NCBI GenBank assembly: GCA_023437285.1
Contig: JAEZGP010000108.1
Coordinates: 1-7,288, forward strand
DNA from: Actinomycetes bacterium
GTDB taxonomy: Bacteria; Actinomycetota; Actinomycetes; Mycobacteriales; Micromonosporaceae
DNA: 7,288 bases
Direction of reading: 5' to 3'
Positions 5,644-7,288 of this stretch are shown piece by piece. The translations under genes and the position numbers were made by a program. The notes under the pieces were generated by a model. The model did not search any database, was not told the DNA's origin, and saw only the letters and a list, made by a program, of their open reading frames with translations. The stretch's first letter is position 1, and the number at the start of each line of letters is the position of its first letter.

Positions 5644-7068
5644 TCAGAGGTTGATCTTGCCGGCGCCGGCGCCGGCCTGGACGATGGACTTCACCGAGCT
5701 GGCGGCGTCCAGGCTGTACTGGTACGGGATCGACGCGACGCTGCCGCCGGTCTGGCCCGAGCCCGAGTTGACGAAGTAGTTGTTGCGGGCCACCAGGCTG
5801 CCCGGGCCGGAGTCGCCCTCGCCGAGGTGGTAGGGGTCCTTGACGTTCTCGAAGTAGTTGCCCTCGACGAGCACGCCGGCGCCCTCGGTGGAGGCGACCC
5901 CGTAGCCGGAGTTGGACCGGTAGTAGTTGTTGTAGACGTGCACCGGGTTGCCGAACCGCACCCGAGGGTGGCGTTGCGTGGTGCCGTCGAAGTAGTTGTG
6001 GTGGTAGGTCACCCGCAGGTGGCCACGGTCCTGGCCGCCGTTGTCGTCGCTGTGACCGAGCAGCATCGACTTGTCGTGGTTGAACACCCGGTTCCAGGAG
6101 ACGGTGACGAAGTCCGAGCCGCGCTTGATGTCCACGGCGCCGTCGTAGCCGTTGGAGAAGGAGTTGTGGTCGATCCAGATGTTGGTCGCCGACTCCTGGA
6201 CGTTGATCGCGTCGTCGTTCCAGCCGGTGAAGTTCAGGTTGCGGATGATGACGTTGCGGTCACCGCTGATGTTGAAGCCGCAGCCCGCGATCGTGGCGCC
6301 GGAGTTGCCGATGATGGTCTTGTTCGACCGCACCCGCAGCATGCCCGAGCAGGAGATGGTGCCCGACACCCGGATGACGGCCGCGTTCGTCGAGCCCAGC
6401 GCGGAGGTTAGCGCCGAGGCGGAGGTGACGGTGGTGACCCCCGCGCTGCCGCCGCCCGTGGTGCCGCCGTTCTGGGTGGCCCAGCCGACCAGACCGGTCG
6501 TGTTCGTGCTGCCCGTGGTGACCGGCGCGCCGGTGGTCACCGGTGCCCGCGTCGTCGGGCTCGCCGAGGTGGCCGGGGCCCGCGTGGTGGCCGGGGCCTG
6601 GCTCGTGGGCGGGACCTGGCTGGTGCCCGCGCCGCCGGTGGTCGGGTTGGTGGTGGACCCGGTGCAGGCCACGCCGTTCATGGCGAAGTTGGTCGGTACG
6701 GGGTTGCTGGAGTTGTTCCACGAGCCGTTGAAGCCGAACGACGCCGTGCCGTTGGTGGGGATGGCGCCGTTGTAATCCACGTTGGTGGCCGAGACGGTCG
6801 ACCCGCTCTGGGTCACGTTGGCGCTCCACGCCTGGGTGACCGTCTGGCCGGCGCCGAAGCTCCAGGTAAGCGTCCAGCTGGTCACCGGGTCGCCGATGTT
6901 GGTCAGCGTGACGTTGCTGCTGAAGCCGCCGGGCCACTGGCTGGCCACGGCGTAGCTGACCCGGCAGCCGGTGGCCGCCTGTGCCTGGGTCGCGGTGAGG
7001 ATGGTGCCGGCCAGCACGACGGCCGAGCCGGCAGCGAGCAGCGCGAAGCGCCGCCGTTGGGTCAACAT
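5644..7068 (-). CDS. Secreted pectate lyase, CBM2 plus polysaccharide lyase family 1
   Basis: A 474-aa secreted enzyme predicted to cleave polygalacturonate by calcium-dependent beta-elimination. The signal peptide covers residues 1-31 (RRR, hydrophobic core, then AQA cut before ATG). The CBM2 domain covers about 34-136, with the Cys35-Cys135 pair and tryptophans 45, 81 and 117 at positions expected for the flat cellulose-binding face. A Thr/Pro/Ala-rich linker covers about 137-192. The PL1 right-handed beta-helix covers about 193-474, with NDDAINV at 284-290, WIDH at 298-301, Asp309 and Asp313 as likely calcium ligands, Lys333 in the HDKSMLLG block, and RHPRVRFG at 366-373, the RxPxxR motif that holds the catalytic arginine. 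The ATG at 7068 is preferred over the in-frame GTG at 7086 because GGCGGA lies 7 bases before the ATG, while the GTG has no such site. The gene converges on miaB and has its own regulated-looking promoter. The catalytic assignments are by motif position only. Confidence 0.93.
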   Translation of the reverse strand: MLTQRRRFALLAAGSAVVLAGTILTATQAQAATGCRVSYAVASQWPGGFSSNVTLTNIGDPVTSWTLTWSFGAGQTVTQAWSANVTQSGSTVSATNVDYNGAIPTNGTASFGFNGSWNNSSNPVPTNFAMNGVACTGSTTNPTTGGAGTSQVPPTSQAPATTRAPATSASPTTRAPVTTGAPVTTGSTNTTGLVGWATQNGGTTGGGSAGVTTVTSASALTSALGSTNAAVIRVSGTISCSGMLRVRSNKTIIGNSGATIAGCGFNISGDRNVIIRNLNFTGWNDDAINVQESATNIWIDHNSFSNGYDGAVDIKRGSDFVTVSWNRVFNHDKSMLLGHSDDNGGQDRGHLRVTYHHNYFDGTTQRHPRVRFGNPVHVYNNYYRSNSGYGVASTEGAGVLVEGNYFENVKDPYHLGEGDSGPGSLVARNNYFVNSGSGQTGGSVASIPYQYSLDAASSVKSIVQAGAGAGKINL

Positions 7069-7075
7069 GGTGGGT

Positions 7076-7081
7076 TCCGCC
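7076..7081 (-). promoter_or_regulatory. Ribosome-binding site supporting the ATG start of the pectate lyase
   Basis: GGCGGA on the minus strand (within AAGGCGGA, 7083 to 7076) lies 7 bases before the ATG at 7068. It is a moderate Shine-Dalgarno match and falls inside the alternative GTG-initiated frame, which itself has only a C-rich stretch upstream. This favours the shorter protein. Confidence 0.6.
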
Positions 7082-7138
7082 TTCACGATGGGGGACGCGT
7101 GTTGCCGGTGGGATGCGCCAGCGGGGACGTCGGCGCTG

Positions 7139-7163
7139 GTCCGTGGTTGCCCGAGCCACGGAC
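7139..7163 (-). repeat. Leader inverted repeat upstream of the pectate lyase gene
   Basis: Perfect 8-base arms GTCCGTGG (7139-7146) and CCACGGAC (7156-7163) are separated by 9 bases. They lie between the predicted transcript start (about 7178) and the start codon, so they can form a hairpin near the 5' end of the mRNA. The repeat could stabilise the leader or act as a DNA operator just downstream of the promoter. The role is not known. Confidence 0.5.
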
Positions 7164-7184
7164 ATCGACAGCTCCCGTGCGGTC

Positions 7185-7213
7185 ATCGTATGGTAAGCGT
7201 TTTCCCTATTCAA
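7185..7213 (-). promoter_or_regulatory. Sigma70-type promoter of the pectate lyase gene
   Basis: Reading the minus strand, TTGAAT (7213-7208) is followed after exactly 17 bases by TACGAT (7190-7185). These are good matches to the -35 TTGACA and -10 TANNNT patterns at optimal spacing. They lie in the only AT-rich stretch of the upstream region. The transcript would start near 7178 and give a leader of about 110 bases. This is the best-supported promoter in the window. Confidence 0.65.
7192..7205. promoter_or_regulatory. LacI-family-like operator in the promoter spacer
   Basis: GGTAAGCGTTTTCC is an imperfect dyad (10 of 14 positions symmetric) centred on CG, and it contains AANCGNTT (7195-7202), the general core of LacI-family operators. 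It lies wholly between the -35 and -10 elements, where a bound repressor would block RNA polymerase. In actinobacteria LacI-type repressors commonly control glycoside hydrolase and lyase genes and release DNA in the presence of a sugar inducer. No regulator gene is in the window, so the partner is unknown. Confidence 0.55.
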
Positions 7214-7288
7214 CATTCATTATCATCGACTTTTCGTTATCTTGGGCTGGGAAAACGATCGCGGCCGCCCTGCCGGGTGGGGCCGGGG
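7214..7288. other. Right-edge non-coding segment, no gene seen
   Basis: An AT-rich stretch (about 7207-7243), unlike the rest of the window, gives way to a very GC-rich end. Apart from the second LacI-like site I see no coding frame with family features here. It is probably the upstream intergenic region of the pectate lyase gene, and perhaps also of a gene beyond the window. Confidence 0.5.
7249..7260. promoter_or_regulatory. Second, imperfect LacI-like site upstream of the promoter
   Basis: GGGAAAACGATC repeats, in inverted orientation, the nine bases CGTTTTCCC at 7198-7206 of the promoter operator. It matches seven of eight positions of AANCGNTT (7253-7260). The two 9-base arms are 42 bases apart (51 bases start to start), close to five helical turns, so two bound dimers could lie on the same DNA face. 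It may be an auxiliary operator or belong to a gene beyond the right edge. Confidence 0.4.

Noticed and set aside
6500..6660. Repetitive GC-rich DNA that might be a tandem repeat element
   Set aside because: It is explained by the Thr/Pro/Ala linker between the CBM2 and PL1 domains, which is repetitive at the protein level.
7069..7086. GTG at 7086 as the pectate lyase start
   Set aside because: There is no Shine-Dalgarno sequence before it. The ATG at 7068 has one and directly gives a normal signal peptide.
7207..7243. GATAAT (7224-7219, minus strand) as an alternative -10 for the pectate lyase
   Set aside because: No acceptable -35 lies 16-18 bases upstream (GCCCAA or similar), whereas TTGAAT-17-TACGAT is complete.
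1..7288. CRISPR array, tRNA/rRNA gene, insertion sequence, prophage or defence system
   Set aside because: No regularly spaced repeats, no cloverleaf-like segment, no transposase, integrase or nuclease-type genes apart from RNase Y were seen on either strand.

Overview
The window is high-GC DNA with actinobacterial gene content. The gluABCD-type glutamate transporter, the rny and miaB housekeeping genes, a short DUF2277 gene and a secreted CBM2-linked pectate lyase together suggest a filamentous, plant-litter-degrading actinomycete, most likely of the Micromonosporaceae. The family assignment is inference, because no rRNA or other marker is present. All gene identities come from reading the translated proteins by eye.

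Layout from left to right: (1) the 3' end of rny (RNase Y) on the + strand, entering from the left edge. (2) A four-gene minus-strand operon transcribed gluA > gluB > gluC > gluD (3736 down to 482). It encodes an ATPase, a solute-binding lipoprotein and two permeases of a polar amino acid (probably glutamate) ABC importer. gluD ends in a CTAG palindrome that also supplies the rny stop codon. (3) A 76-residue DUF2277 gene (minus strand) upstream of gluA. (4) miaB on the + strand, divergent from the DUF2277 gene with only 38 bases between their start codons. (5) A 13-bp perfect hairpin between miaB and the next gene, which runs towards it. (6) A minus-strand gene for a secreted pectate lyase (signal peptide, CBM2, Thr/Pro linker, PL1 domain). 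(7) A 220-base region upstream of its start codon holding a good sigma70-type promoter with a LacI-family-like operator in its spacer, a second related half-site further upstream, and a leader hairpin.

How it works together: the rny/gluABCD/DUF2277/miaB part is housekeeping (RNA turnover, glutamate uptake, tRNA modification). The operon carries intercistronic hairpins, including a 15-bp perfect stem directly after gluB that could allow more binding protein than permease to be made. The pectate lyase is an accessory gene at the right end with its own regulatory region, and it looks sugar- or catabolite-controlled. I see no mobile element, CRISPR array, RNA gene or clearly new multi-gene system. 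The most interesting signals are the regulatory architectures upstream of the pectate lyase and gluA genes and between gluB and gluC.
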